Source of the DNA: Paratinospora sagittata
Lineage: Eukaryota > Streptophyta > Magnoliopsida > Ranunculales > Menispermaceae
Length of the DNA stretch: 64,000 nt
Assembly: GCA_035771175.1 (NCBI GenBank)
Contig: CM069590.1
Span: 61,171,997 to 61,235,996, forward strand
Direction of reading: 5' to 3'
The notes beneath the pieces were generated by a model. The model was not told where the DNA came from. It made no database searches and worked only from the letters and a program-made list of their open reading frames with translations. The translations under genes were made by a program, and so were the position numbers. This document shows, piece after piece, positions 1-11,685 of this stretch (position 1 is its first letter; each line of letters begins with the position of its first letter).

Positions 1-489
1 GACCAGGTCTTTCCTCCTCACATTTTAGAAAATTTTAGTTTTGTTATAATTTTAAAATAGAGGTCAAAGTAGTTAAAGATATATTTTCAATCTACGCATG
101 AAGAGGATGTAGTATCACATCAAACTTTTTAAACACATATGAAGAATATCGTGCATGACGGTGCAAGGAACCGTTTACCTACTACATATATATTCTGATC
201 ACAAAGTGTTAGACTAAGTGATATTCTAATATTAGTTAGCTAGCCATGGAAAATGCAGATTATTGTATGGTCCCTTTCTTTTCAAATTGGGAAAAGTTAA
301 TTAAATTGCCGTTGTCTTTTGACTTGGGAAAATGTATATATACCAGCACTAGTTTCTTTAATTTTAATGTAAATATATGATCATGAGAATATATCCCAAC
401 AACTGCATTATACTCAACTATAGTCTCTTATCATAAATGTGTAGAAAAAGAGGCAAAATTAAGTAACACCTGGATGCAATATGCAGTTC

Positions 490-490
490 A

Positions 491-518
<28 letters not shown>
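490..518. repeat. (AT)n microsatellite
   Basis: An uninterrupted run of AT dinucleotides directly visible in the sequence. It is likely polymorphic in length. Confidence 0.95.
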
Positions 519-521
<3 letters not shown>

Positions 522-2797
522 CATGAGATTTCTATTAGTCTCTGTCATGAAAATTAATATGATATGATGCCCCAAGGTTCGTCCTTCTATATATGTTTCA
601 TAAGTATTCATTATTTATTAAATTATAATAATCTAGTTATGGTAGTAATTAGCTAGTGCAACTAATATATATATATAATAACAATCCACAATGAGATGAA
701 ATATATGATATGATCAGTAGCCATATGTTGCAAGGTGAGAGCATTGCTACGATGCGGCCATTTGGCAACGTACGAAGAACAAAGGGAGGTTGGTAAACTA
801 TCTACGTTACAGGGAATGACTCATCCCATTTATTTGGTAGACATATATTCAAAGTGCTTATCTGTATCTTTATATACATAAAATCCTCAGCTTTTGACCA
901 AAAGATAACAAAATTTCAAAGAAAGAAGTTGTATTGTCAATTTATTCGTTAATGATCAAATTTATGTATCTTATAGTACCCTTTCAATAGGTCGCCAATT
1001 GGCATCATTTTAATGAGAATAAATGGGTAATTAAACGTGCATTATTTATTTATTTTTTTAAAAAGAGCATGGCAAAAATATATATGTTTTTTTTTTGTCA
1101 AAAACAAATACATATTTATTAAAAAACACTTAAGTTATCAAGATATTTTAATTATATATAATATAGATAGTTTAGAGAAAAAAAATAGTTAAAAAATGAG
1201 TATTGAGATTAAATCTCGATTAGATGGCTAGGTTGTTTAGGCCCATTCATGATTTGAATAATTAAAAAACAACCTTACACATCTCATCATAGCATTGAGA
1301 GATTTAAATCTATAACTATAATATAATTAACCATAGTAAACTTATTAACTGTTATAGGTTAACAAAAAAAAAAAAATTGTACTCAGAAAAAGATAAAATC
1401 ATGATTTTAAGTTTTTGTTTTATCTCTACTATTAAAATAATTTTTTTTTGAAGATTTTTACTGTGACCATTTTTGCTCTTTTTCTAGTTTTACCCTTATT
1501 TTTGTTCTTTGAAAAAAATAACTATTAAAATTAATGAGGATATAAAAGACATTTCGATGATACCCACTAATAATATCTCACATTCCACAAATTAAGCTCC
1601 AAAAGAGCTCAAAAAGGTGTTTTCTATAATTTTGTTTTTGAAGTATATCTCTGTTTCTTAATTAGTCCAGATTACAAAGCCCTAACTCACATGAATCAAG
1701 CCAACCAACCACTAACGAAATCAAGTGCGTTAAGTCTTCGGCTTGAAAGTTGCTTTAATTGCTACCTGCTGCGACACACACTTCAAACTCTTACCAGAAA
1801 TCTTTTACACCCTCACCCTCTCCGTCTCTGCTGCACTTGCTTACTACCCAAGTAACATATGTCATTTTAAATGTATAAGATATAGCAGTTGGGATATATA
1901 TATATATCTCATCTCTTGAACTAGTCCATCAAAATTTAATGATTGATAGATAAGTTTTATATATCTAATATAACTATCGTTATCTTCATTAATATTTTCC
2001 AAATTCTAATGGAATTCGGTTACCAGTTAAAATAAAAAGGTTATTTAAGTTTGACATTTCGATAAATAAAATTTAATGATAGATAAGTTTTATATATCTA
2101 AATTCCAATCTTAGCGGACTTGGGTCATTGGGTGTATGTATATGTGTATAAATAAATTACCAAATGTCTTTCTATTCAAGCAACAGTTAATTTGTCATTT
2201 TCTCTTGACTTGGGCAAAAATGTCAACATCTATGCATGCTATGTATACAGGAATTAGGTTGTTTACTTGGATGCAATTCAAGTATTCCGGTTATCATTAA
2301 ATCTTCTAAAACGATACCAATAATATTAAGTGTTCGACTTGCAGCTGATGGATAATCCACTAATTTTTTTTTTATTTTTTTAAACTTGTTGCAGTGGCGT
2401 AGCGAGTCTTATGCCATGGGTCTCCCAGTTCTTGGGCTTGTGGGTGTATGGAGGGATTAGTTCATACCATTGTCTCCAAAAAAAAAAAAAAAAAAAAAAA
2501 GATTGGCCTTCACGGGCCAGAATTCTTTTGATTTTTTACATCCATCCTAACAAGTTGGTGAAGATTATTGGAGAAGACTGGGAAAAAAAAATTATACAAA
2601 AATCAATTTCACGCTGAAAATTAGTATAATTAATTAATTTAGTGGACTCTCTGGAATGATATATACCACCACCCATACTTCAATACAACTGGTTTAAGAT
2701 AGTATGCTACTTAATTTGCTAGTATACGTACTGTTAGGTGCAATAGATGCTTTATTTCAAGCCATTAATTGATCAGAATATGTTTCTACCTACTAAA

Positions 2798-2970
2798 CTT
2801 TTTTTTTTTGGTTTTTTACAAAGTGTCCTTATACCTTTTGGGTATGTGACTAGTCCCCGTTTAAGGCGAGAACTAAACTGTAGACATCTTTTAATAAGGG
2901 TATCTCTAAAAATCGAATCCTAAAACTTTAATATAGGACAACTTTAGGACTCAGTTCCTCTTATAAATGG
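2798..2970 (-). mobile_element. SINE-like element, minus strand, same family as the copies in laccase 1 intron 2
   Basis: Read on the minus strand, this stretch contains GAACTGAGTCCTAAAGTTGT, then a B-box-like GGATTCGATTTT and finally an A-rich tail (the T run at 2798-2808 on the + strand). The same order (GAACTGAGTCC, a CGTCCTTATATAAA-like block, ATTCGAT, poly-A) recurs twice at 5054-5458. An internal pol III-like box plus an A tail is the layout of a tRNA-derived SINE. The head is degraded and I could not fix the ends or target duplications. Confidence 0.45.
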
Positions 2971-4297
2971 AACACCTCTACCTATTAAACTTTTACTAAA
3001 ACATTTAGAGTTCTATAACTTTTAGTCTAATTATAAATCTAAAATTCTATATATTTGGTGAGTTTTTATTAGTGTTATATAAATTTCTTGTATTAAACGG
3101 GTTGCTTGGCATTATTACATTTGGTGAATTTTTTTTTCCAATAATTCTGAAATTTCAGAAATTTTCATTTGGGCTTAGCAGTACTCGAGAAAAAAAGAAA
3201 AAAAAGCTTTTAAAACCTTGTTTATTAGTGTTCCCACTCCAACCTTTTGATCATCAGAATTTTAATTTATCGAAAAAAATAATTAATTACAATTATTCTT
3301 CCAAGAGAATCGTGAGTTCTCAAACATATATAATTAATATAATGTAATATTATAATATGATTTACTTGTAAACACGCTTATGAAGGCTTGATTTAAGGGT
3401 AGACCTGCAGAACTGGTCGACCTTTAACCCCCAAGTCAAAGATGAATAGGAAATAAAACATTTAAGAAAGAGAGAGACCCGTAGAAGTCATTGATCACAG
3501 CAGAACACCCTTCACACTCTTCTTGGCCGCCCACCAATTTTTATCAACCCTAACCAACCTGTTTTATGTAAGATAATAGCCCTAATCAACGTGTCACACA
3601 CACTTCTCTCGTTTAAGAAACCCACTGATTAAACCAAATGAATGGGCTAGTTAGAAAATGGCTCACACCCATACCTTCTCAATAATTTTCCTTAATGATT
3701 TCATAATGTACATATATATATATATATACATAGGCTATAGATATATAGCATGTTTAATTATGCAAATATATGAAAAAAGAAAAGATTACTTTTGTACCCA
3801 CATCATAATTTTGGAACAGCCACAGCCTCATTCAATTATTAAAGGGTATGGTAAAGAATCGTACAAAACGATATCATCATAATTTAACTGATTCAGAGAA
3901 GATTTAAAAACATGTCATTTATTTTTATGAAAGAAGAAATGAAAGGTAAATTTCTTTTGTACCCATATCATGATTTGTACTATTTGCTTGTCCTAATAAG
4001 TAAAAATTACTTGTTAATCAAGTGTTCCCTAGCTAGGCTATATATAACATCCTTCTAAAAAAAATTAATTTGAGAGGTAGCCATTCCAAATTTCCCTTTA
4101 ATTGTTATAGAAATGTGACTTTTGGTTAAGTATAATAATTAATTGTCTGATTACTTTTTATCTGTCTACACCATGCTTGACATAAGATTAGAAAGTAAAC
4201 ATTTTATGTTTTTTTTTAAGGATTTTGACCTGTTCACAGAAAATTTAATTTAATTTGTGATCTCCAGAGACCAAGTAGTATATATATATATATGATA

Positions 4298-4621
4298 GTG
4301 ATGCTCGTAGAAGTTGAACAGAAGTAAAACATTCATGAAATTGTTAATTTTGAGAAGATAGTGGATGCACCAACTCCTTATCTATAGCCTCAAGTGCGGT
4401 TCAACTAAGATGTCCTTAAAACCAAGCCATCCTTAAATATTTTTTTTAAAAACAAATTAACAAATCAAAATAAACGTAATGACTTTAATTGTCAATCTCA
4501 GAAACCACCTCACCCTAACACTATATAAGATGTTCCTTTCTCCCCTTGCATTGCAATCAAATTAATTTAACTCTTCTCTTTTCCACATAGCTAGAGCTAG
4601 CTAGGCTAAGTTGTGTGGAAA
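4298..4621 (+). promoter_or_regulatory. Proximal promoter and leader of laccase 1
   Basis: A TATA box (TATATAA) lies at 4522-4528, about 95 bp before the ATG. A block near 4361-4377 reading GTGGATGCACCAACTCC, followed by a GGTTCAACTAAGA-like stretch, is found again at 11447-11462 in front of laccase 2, so the duplication that made the pair took some 300 bp of promoter with it. ACCAACT resembles the AC elements bound by MYB factors in lignin-gene promoters. That functional reading is inference. Confidence 0.55.
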
Positions 4622-7600
4622 ATGGAGACTTGTAACAAGTCATTGTTCATATATTGCTTTCTTCTTGGTTTCGTCCTTCTCTTTGCTTCGGCAGCGTCGT
4701 CCTTGGCTGATGTCAAAGTTCACTACCATGAATTTGTTGTATGTTAATATTCATTTCTTCTATATATCAATTTTATGTTCTTGGGGGCAATTGGGTTTAA
4801 TTTGTAAATATTGATATTAATGTTGAATTTGATTTCATTTTGGTGTAGATTCAAACAACGCCAGTGAAGAGGCTGTGCAAAACCAAAAATATAATTACAG
4901 TGAATGGGCAGTTTCCAGGGCCAACTCTGGAAGTAAGAAATGGAGACACTCTAGTTATCAAAGCGGTGAACCAAGCCAGCTATCCCATCACTCTCCACTG
5001 GTAAGTACTTGCATGCATGCATGCATGTACACGCTTTATATGCATGAAATGTGAAAGTAGTACCAAAGTGGTTGGCTCAGTGAAAGCGAACTGAGTCCCA
5101 AGGTCGTCCTTATATAAAAGTTCATAGATTCGATGTTTAGAGGCATTAAAAAAGGTATATTATTTTGCTTTCGTCTCGGAGGAAGACTAGTCTTATATCC
5201 TTCGTGTGGGGACACCTCGTGGGAAACCCCCCAATGGTAAGTACTTGCATGCATGTACATGCATATATACACAAAATGTGAAAGTAGTACTAAAGTGGTT
5301 GGCTCAGTAGAAACGAACTGAGTCCCAAGGTCGTCCTTATATAAAATTTAATAAATTCGATTCTTAAGTGTCTCGTCTGCTCCCGCCTCGGACGAAGATT
5401 ATTCTCATATCCTTCCCCACAGAACCTCCCCCCCAAAAAAAAAAAAAAAAAAAAAAAACCCAACTATATTACATTTTTAGCTCGATGTGCGTCGTTTACG
5501 GATAGGTAATTAATTGAAGAATGTGGCATCATCATTTTCGTCTTCGCTATTTTCAAACTAGTCGGCATATTGAGGAGACTTGTTGGTTATAAAATTTTAA
5601 TAAAAGTATCTACTGTTATTTTATTGTTGCAGGCATGGAATTCATCAAAGGAGAACAGCGTGGGCAGATGGGCCAGCGTATGTGACTCAGTGTCCGATCC
5701 AACCAGGAGCAACCTATACGTACCGCTTCACCATTGAAGATCAAGAAGGAACATTATGGTGGCATGCTCATGCCTCATGGCTCAGAGCCACTGTTTATGG
5801 AGCTCTTATCATCTACCCCAAAGAGGGCTCTTCTTACCCCTTCCCTAAGCCCAACAGAGAATTCCCCATTCTTCTTGGTAATATATTAATGTCTATATGA
5901 ATTGCTCTTTCCATTCCTACTTCTATATATCTACATCATTGTAATTATAATTACAATGATACTGAGCAGGAGAATGGTGGTATGCCAACCCCGTTGATGT
6001 TGTCAACCAAGCAATGAGGGCCGGCGCAGCTCCTAACATTTCTGATGCTTACACCATCAATGGACAACCTGGAGACCTCTATAACTGCTCCTCTCAAGGT
6101 TCCCTTTTTCTTCTTTTTCTCATGGGAAAATATTATTCTTAAGAACAAAAGAAAAGTACAATTACGAATTTTAATCTCATTTTTCGAAGAAAAATGTTAC
6201 AAAGACTATATTAAAATAAATCTTAACATAACTTATCATGTGAGTCTATTAAAAGAATGACTTATATTGTATAAGCCTCTTACAAGAATATTTCTAGTAT
6301 GCAAGTGTTTCTTTCTGAACGGCACTGAATCATTTTTGTTTTTCTTAGGGAATCGTGTAACTATTGTGGCCAGTAGCCTTTTTTTTTTTTTTTTTTAAGG
6401 TGGACGTCACTTTTCGATTACTTTGAGTTATTTATGTATTGGTATATAATTCGAAATAATTTAGTAATGTATTAATAATGATTTATATTTTAAATGTTTT
6501 CCTTTTAAAAAATATTTTTAACATGCCACTAATGCTCTTTGAAAGCAATCCTATGATTTTGATTGGCCCATTAGCAAGTCAAATGAAGAAAATAAAAAGT
6601 CTAAAAAAAAAAAACCAACAATCCTGAAGTCCAAGGGAGTCAGATGACAAACAAATATTTGGTAGTTTAACCATACATGACTAATTCCAGTACTCCACAC
6701 TTCTATAACTTATCATCAATTCTTTCATTTTTCTCATGCGTTGCAGATACAGTGATTGTTCCGGTGAAACCGGGGGAAACCAACCTTATCCGGCTCATCA
6801 GCTCCGCCATGAACCAAGAACTCTTCTTCACCATTGCCAACCACAAGCTCACTGTGGTTGCCGTCGACGCTTCTTACACCAAACCTTTCACCACCAACGT
6901 TGTCATGATCAGCCCTGGCCAAACCACCGATATCCTCATCACCGCCAACCAAGCCCCCGGCCGTTACTACCTCGCCGCCCGAGCTTACGCCAGCGCTCCT
7001 CCAAACGTCCCCTTCGACAACACCACCACCACCGCCATCCTCGAATACCAGACCTCTGATCCTTGCCCGGTCACCAAAGGCCAGCCCAAGCCACCCCGTC
7101 CTATCTTCCCTCCTCTCCCAGCTTACAATGACACTAACACCGTCACCCGCTTCACCTCCAGCCTCCGAAGCCCGACCACGCAGAAACTCAACATCCCGAA
7201 ATCCATCGACGTGAACTTGTTCTTCACCGTCGGTCTAGGCCTCAGCCCATGCCAACGCGGCCGGAGATGTCAAGGCACCAATGGCATGAACTTCACTGCT
7301 AGCATGAACAACGTCTCCTTTGTTCTCCCATCAAACTTCTCTATACTACAAGCTCATTACCAAGGCATCAACGGCGTTTTCACCGCAAACTTCCCTCCGG
7401 TTCCGCCAGTGCAATTTGACTACACGGGCAACGTGAGCAGGAGATACTGGACGCCGAAGCGAGGGACGGAGGTGTACAGGTTGAAGTTCGGGTCGAGGGT
7501 GCAATTGGTGTTGCAGGATACTAGTATTTTTGCTCCTGAGAACCATCCTGTACATCTTCATGGACATAACTTTTTTGTGATTGCTGAAGGGTTCGGGAAT

Positions 7601-7846
7601 TTTAATCCTAGGACTGATACGGCTAAGTTTAACTTGGTTGATCCGCCGCAGAGGAACACGCATGGAGTTCCAGTTGGTGGTTGGGCAGTTATAAGGTTCG
7701 TTGCGGATAATCCAGGGGTTTGGTTGATGCATTGTCATTTTGATAATCATTTTACATGGGGATTGGGTATGGTTTTTGTTACTGAGAATGGTGTTGGAGA
7801 GTTGGAGACTATACAGTTTCCTCCGAATGATCTTCCAAGGTGCTGA
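4622..7846 (+). CDS. LAC: Laccase (multicopper oxidase), tandem copy 1, complete, 580 aa
   Basis: Secreted blue copper oxidase (p-diphenol:O2 oxidoreductase family). Plant members oxidise monolignols or other phenolics in the cell wall. Exons by GT-AG sites and homology: 4622-4738, 4849-5000, 5633-5877, 5970-6098, 6747-7846; the sum is 1743 nt with no stop. The start gives a hydrophobic signal peptide (residues about 8-28, ending near [10 protein letters not shown]). All four copper-ligand blocks are intact: HWHG at 89-92, WWHAH at 132-136, HPVHLHGH at 481-488 and HCHFDNH at 543-549, with Leu in the axial type-1 position. Several NxS/T sites fit an apoplastic glycoprotein. The length is normal for plant laccases. 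The sequence recalls the LAC14-like group, but the clade is uncertain. Intron 2 carries a tandem duplication that copies the splice donor (listed separately). Confidence 0.93.
4999..5458 (+). repeat. Tandem duplication in laccase 1 intron 2, containing two SINE-like copies and a copied splice donor
   Basis: Copy 1 (4999-5234) and copy 2 (5235-5458) share the TGGTAAGTACTTGCATGCATG start, then an ATGTGAAAGTAGTAC block, a GTGGTTGGCTCAG block (A-box-like) and a GAACTGAGTCCCAAGGTCG block, with a repeat period of 236 bp. Copy 2 ends in a run of more than 20 A. The true exon 2 donor is at 5001; an identical GTAAGTACTTGCATG donor recurs at 5237. The inner part looks like a tRNA-derived SINE, and a third copy lies at 2798-2970 on the other strand. 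Confidence 0.75.
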
Positions 7847-10355
7847 GCTGAGCTGAGGTTCGGGTTTTGTTGCAGAGGAGGAGTTGTTTCTGTGTTTCTT
7901 TGTTGTTCTTGTTGATGATTAAAATTGGGTTATTCTGTATTTAGATTTGTTATTAGGTCTTTGTCCTTTGCTTTTGTTTGAGAAATTAATATATGGTAAT
8001 TGAAACTTGGAGGGCCAACAAGTAGTTTTGGCTGCCCCCTAGCATGTTTGTTTGTTATAATTTGGGCGTTTTATGTTGAAGGAGAAGAGAAGAAATCAAC
8101 AAGTTCTAGTATGTGATAAATTGAATTCTTTCAATAATAATAATTTGACTCTTGTCATCTCTTTTTATATAATCAATTTTATTTTTTCTTTTTATATATA
8201 TAGGAGAGCAATGTGTAACTTGCATTAAATGTATAGAAAGATAACTCTACCAATGGTAACTTTTGTAATTTAAACAAAATAAAAGGGCTTTTGCACTGAA
8301 GGTATTTTAGACTCATTATTTTACAAACAGAGAGCTTAAGGTAGGGGGTCTCTTCTTTTACTCTTCTCAGTGGTGCCATACTACCATGTCACTATTATAA
8401 AAATAAAAAAGTTTTTGATTTTTTATTAAAGTTTAGTCTCAACAATATTATTACAACCTCAAAATATATAATTTGATTCTTATTTAAAGTATTACATATA
8501 ATATTTTATTATTAAAAAAAATTAAAATATCTATCATTACATCCTTAAGAGATAAAACAATTTAAGAATTAATATATATTTTAAATTCTATCCCTATGTC
8601 AAGAGATAAAAAGTAATTTTTTTTTTTTTGTAATATCTATTTGAGTTGGATAAATAATAGAAATTATGACACATACTTATTATCTGTTCTTTTTCTAAAT
8701 ACATGATTTTATCTAACTTTATGAATTATATTACAAGTGCTCTTATTTTTAAGTGCACAACTTTAAATCTACTTATTTTTCTATATAATCTTATACAAAT
8801 AAGAGTTTAATTGAGTTTTTTTTCTTGAACCCAGAATTTAATTGAATTAAAGTTTCATATATTAATGTACCAATAAAATTTTTTAGCATTAAGTGAATGT
8901 CATTTTGTTTTGAATAATTAATGTCGTGCACAGTTTTAGAAAATTTAAACACTATAATCTAAACCCCTTTGATTTCTTCTTAAATTACAGAAGTTGTCAT
9001 TACAGAGATTTGTAGTGGCTCATTTAAATTGATTTTAGACCTACCACGTCATTTTTGTGCTATTTGGATTAGCAAATTCCATTCAAATAGCATTTTTCTA
9101 TATAGAAATAACAAGGCAACTAAAGGAAGTAGGACTCAAAAGAGTTCAAAAACAGAACACCCACCAAATTCAAGATATATGGTTTCCAAAAAAAAAAAAA
9201 AAAAAAAAGTTGAACACATATAACCCAATAACAAAGATATATAAATTATGCACCAAGAAATACACTAAGGGCCCAATTGGCGCCGAGGATAATATTAGAT
9301 TGGACTAAATATAGTTCAAATCTCATGTTTGGGTGTAAGATGAGATGGAATAAAAATAATTTTAACTCATCAATTTAGCAGGATAAAACAATCCCGACCA
9401 TTTTAGTCAGATTATTTTGGATCCCCTCTTTCTTTTTTTCTTTCTTTATTCTTTTTTTTTACTACAAATCACACCATTCTTCTTCCTTCTTTCTCAGTCT
9501 TCCTTGTTTAGAAAAAAAATAAAAAAAATCATCCATGGATTTTGCGAATTGCAAAACCCTCCTTCTTCCTCATTCTTCCTTGTTTAAAAAAAAAAAAAAT
9601 TATCAATGTGTTATACGATTTCGCAAAATAAGGGTTTTTTAAAAAAAAAAATTAAATTTTTTTGTAATTTATTTTTTTAATTTAATTTAAAAAATTAATT
9701 ATTTTTTTGTTTCAATTCCAAATATACCGAAAAACATAAGATTACTCTATTTTTAATCATATTTTATCTTATATTATTCAATGAAATCCAATCTTATAAA
9801 AATAATCTTATTTTATTCTGGACACTAATGAACCCTAAAGCCATTAACACCCTTTTCAGCCAGAAACCTTGAAAAAAGAAAAGAAAAAGAAGCATTATAA
9901 CTAAAGTATAAGTAAGAAAAGGGAAAAGCTAAAATTTTGATTGAGTAAGAAGCATCCCTGCACAAAGATTGTAACGTTTATTTTAAATGTTTTTTTTTTT
10001 CCTAATTTCATTGACGCAATAGAATAACGTTCGAATTTGTATATGTTTTCAAGCCAAACTCGTCTATATATGTTTAAATAATTATTTGGGTGTAACCCAA
10101 GTTTAAATTTGAATAATGCTTTGATAAGTTGATGAACCTAATTAGAAGAAATTTATTTATTTATTCTCTATTTGGGGTACTTAAATATTGTATCTTATCT
10201 ACGATTCAAATGTTTAATTATCTGAATTTGAATGTCTAGCATATACTAATCCAAATTCACATATTTTGTTAATTAATTGGATGCATGTCATATATATACA
10301 AGTAAAACGCCAATTCAGATCCCAAATATTCTTGGATAAATATTTATCTCTCTCT

Positions 10356-10358
<3 letters not shown>

Positions 10359-10390
<32 letters not shown>
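10359..10390. repeat. (AT)n microsatellite
   Basis: An uninterrupted TA/AT run, preceded by a short CT run, directly visible. Confidence 0.95.
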
Positions 10391-10393
<3 letters not shown>

Positions 10394-10559
10394 TGCTAAG
10401 TGGAGGTAGCAAGTACTAAAACTCATACAGGCTTCTATTATGCCTTTCATGTGCAATGCTAAGTATCATTCAAAGTGAAATTCTTTAACTGGACATTAGT
10501 GAATCAAAGATTAAATACCGCCGATATGTTGTAAAAAAGGTTTCCTAACTTTTGTTTAT

Positions 10560-11080
10560 CTCCGCATTGTTATCCTTTTTACTTAAATTGGGAGGAGACT
10601 TCGGAGCACGTGTTTGTTTCTTATGAAACAATCAAAAGATTATGGCAAAGATGGTATAATTGTGTGGCGAAAATTTCATGATTCCGGCCTCTTATGAGGA
10701 ATGTTTCTCATCTACAGCTCCATTGGATAATAGAAGATTGGCGGAAATCAGAAAAATTATATCCCTCGCCACGCTGTGGGTATATGGCTGGAGAGAAATA
10801 GAAGAATTTTCCAAAATAGTGTAAAAGATGATCTAGGTTTATGTGAGTGAGGAAATATTATTGTTGGCAGCTTGTTGGGTGTCCTCCAAATGGGTTGGGG
10901 GTTACTAAGGTAGTATATGGTATAGAAATAGGGGATCTTGTTACTTTCAGGGTGATTGATTTTGGGGTAGTGGTGTAATGTTACTTTTACTGTTTTTGTA
11001 GGATTGTTATACTGTAACTATTTACTTTTATAATCAATACAAATACACTTGTTTCTTCTATCCAAAAAAATAAAAAAGAC
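10560..11080 (+). mobile_element. 3' fragment of a non-LTR retrotransposon (LINE) with a zf-RVT-like remnant
   Basis: Conceptual translation in shifting frames gives EETSEHVFVSYETIKRLWQR near 10591-10650, then IWLERNRRIFQNSVK near 10779-10823. This is the order ExxxHxFxxC...W followed by W-x-ERNxRIF seen in the zinc-binding tail (zf-RVT) after plant LINE reverse transcriptases. The Cys ligands are largely lost and frameshifts separate the parts, so it is dead. The fragment runs on to an A-rich stretch near 11065-11078, which may be the old 3' tail. The family is recognised from the motif pattern only. Confidence 0.6.
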
Positions 11081-11369
11081 GAGGCATGCCCACTATACGA
11101 TATCAGAGTTAGGGACATGACCACTATAGTCAATAATCTAGTTTGTCTAGTTTTCTTTGATCTATGATACTTTTAAGTGAAATGTTTTAATATATTGTTA
11201 GGGTCCAATGTAAATATTATAGAATGAAAAAAAAATAGAATAAATCTAGCAATTAGTCAGAGAAGAAGGTTCAATATTTATCAAGAGATTATTTACATTG
11301 AGGCTAGCTTTTTTATCATCAGGGGTTCGTACCAAAATTTGTCTCTAGCAACAGCCTTGCAAATATGCA

Positions 11370-11685
11370 AGTGAAGTTCCACAGAAGTTCAACAGAAGCA
11401 AATTATTAGGAAAAGTACTGATGAGTAATTTTTAATTGAAAAGGTGGTGGATGCACCAACTCTCTACTGCAGTTCAACTAAGACATCTTTTCAATCTGAC
11501 CTATCCTCATAAACTCGAAATCCTGATTTGTGAATCTCGCAACCACTCTTATTTTAAATTGATTCTCATGTTATGGCCTTGCCCTTCTTATATATATATA
11601 AGAACTTCCTTTCTATCATGTTTAACTTGCATTATCATCTCAAACTTCATTAATCCCACAAGGCTTATATTAGTTGTATGTGAAG
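11370..11685 (+). promoter_or_regulatory. Proximal promoter and leader of laccase 2
   Basis: A TATA box (TATATATATATAA) lies at about 11590-11602, roughly 90 bp before the ATG. The GTGGATGCACCAACTC block at 11447-11462 and the flanking CAGAAGTTCAACAGAAG-type sequence match the laccase 1 promoter, showing common descent of the two promoters. Confidence 0.55.

Larger units (their letters stand above)
1..4297. other. AT-rich intergenic region upstream of laccase 1
   Basis: I see no gene here. The open frames are short, low-complexity and built around A or T runs. It holds an (AT)n microsatellite at 490-518, a 20+ bp A run near 2479-2500, a direct repeat of about 32 bp (near 1932-1970 and 2069-2100, differing by a 4-bp insertion), and a SINE-like element listed separately. 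A hAT-like terminal motif (CAGTGGCGTAGCGAG) occurs near 2394, but no matching second end was found. Confidence 0.6.
7847..11369. other. Intergenic region between the laccase genes
   Basis: The 3' flank of laccase 1 is followed by AT-rich sequence with many A and T runs. A block at about 9270-9840 begins GGGCCCAATTGG and ends with an AATGAACCCTAAAG stretch. It might be a decayed DNA transposon, but I could not pair the ends convincingly. An (AT)n microsatellite sits at 10359-10390, and a LINE fragment is listed separately. No intact gene is seen. Confidence 0.5.

Noticed and set aside
2411..2617. 68-codon open frame with a long Lys run
   Set aside because: The Lys codons come from an A run next to a repeat; no motif, no promoter, no plausible protein.
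1704..3559. ACCAACC motifs (1704-1710, 3553-3559) as lignin-type AC elements of laccase 1
   Set aside because: They lie more than 1 kb upstream and a 7-bp motif is expected by chance in this length of DNA.
6734..6952. Minus-strand and other-frame open stretches inside laccase exon 5 (also 7346-7750, 13548-13892, 14033-14215)
   Set aside because: They are antisense or frame-shifted shadows of a strongly conserved exon whose true frame is certain.
9270..9840. DNA transposon with GGGCCCAATTGG and AACCCTAAAG ends
   Set aside because: The two ends do not pair well enough and no target duplication was found, so it is only mentioned in the intergenic entry.
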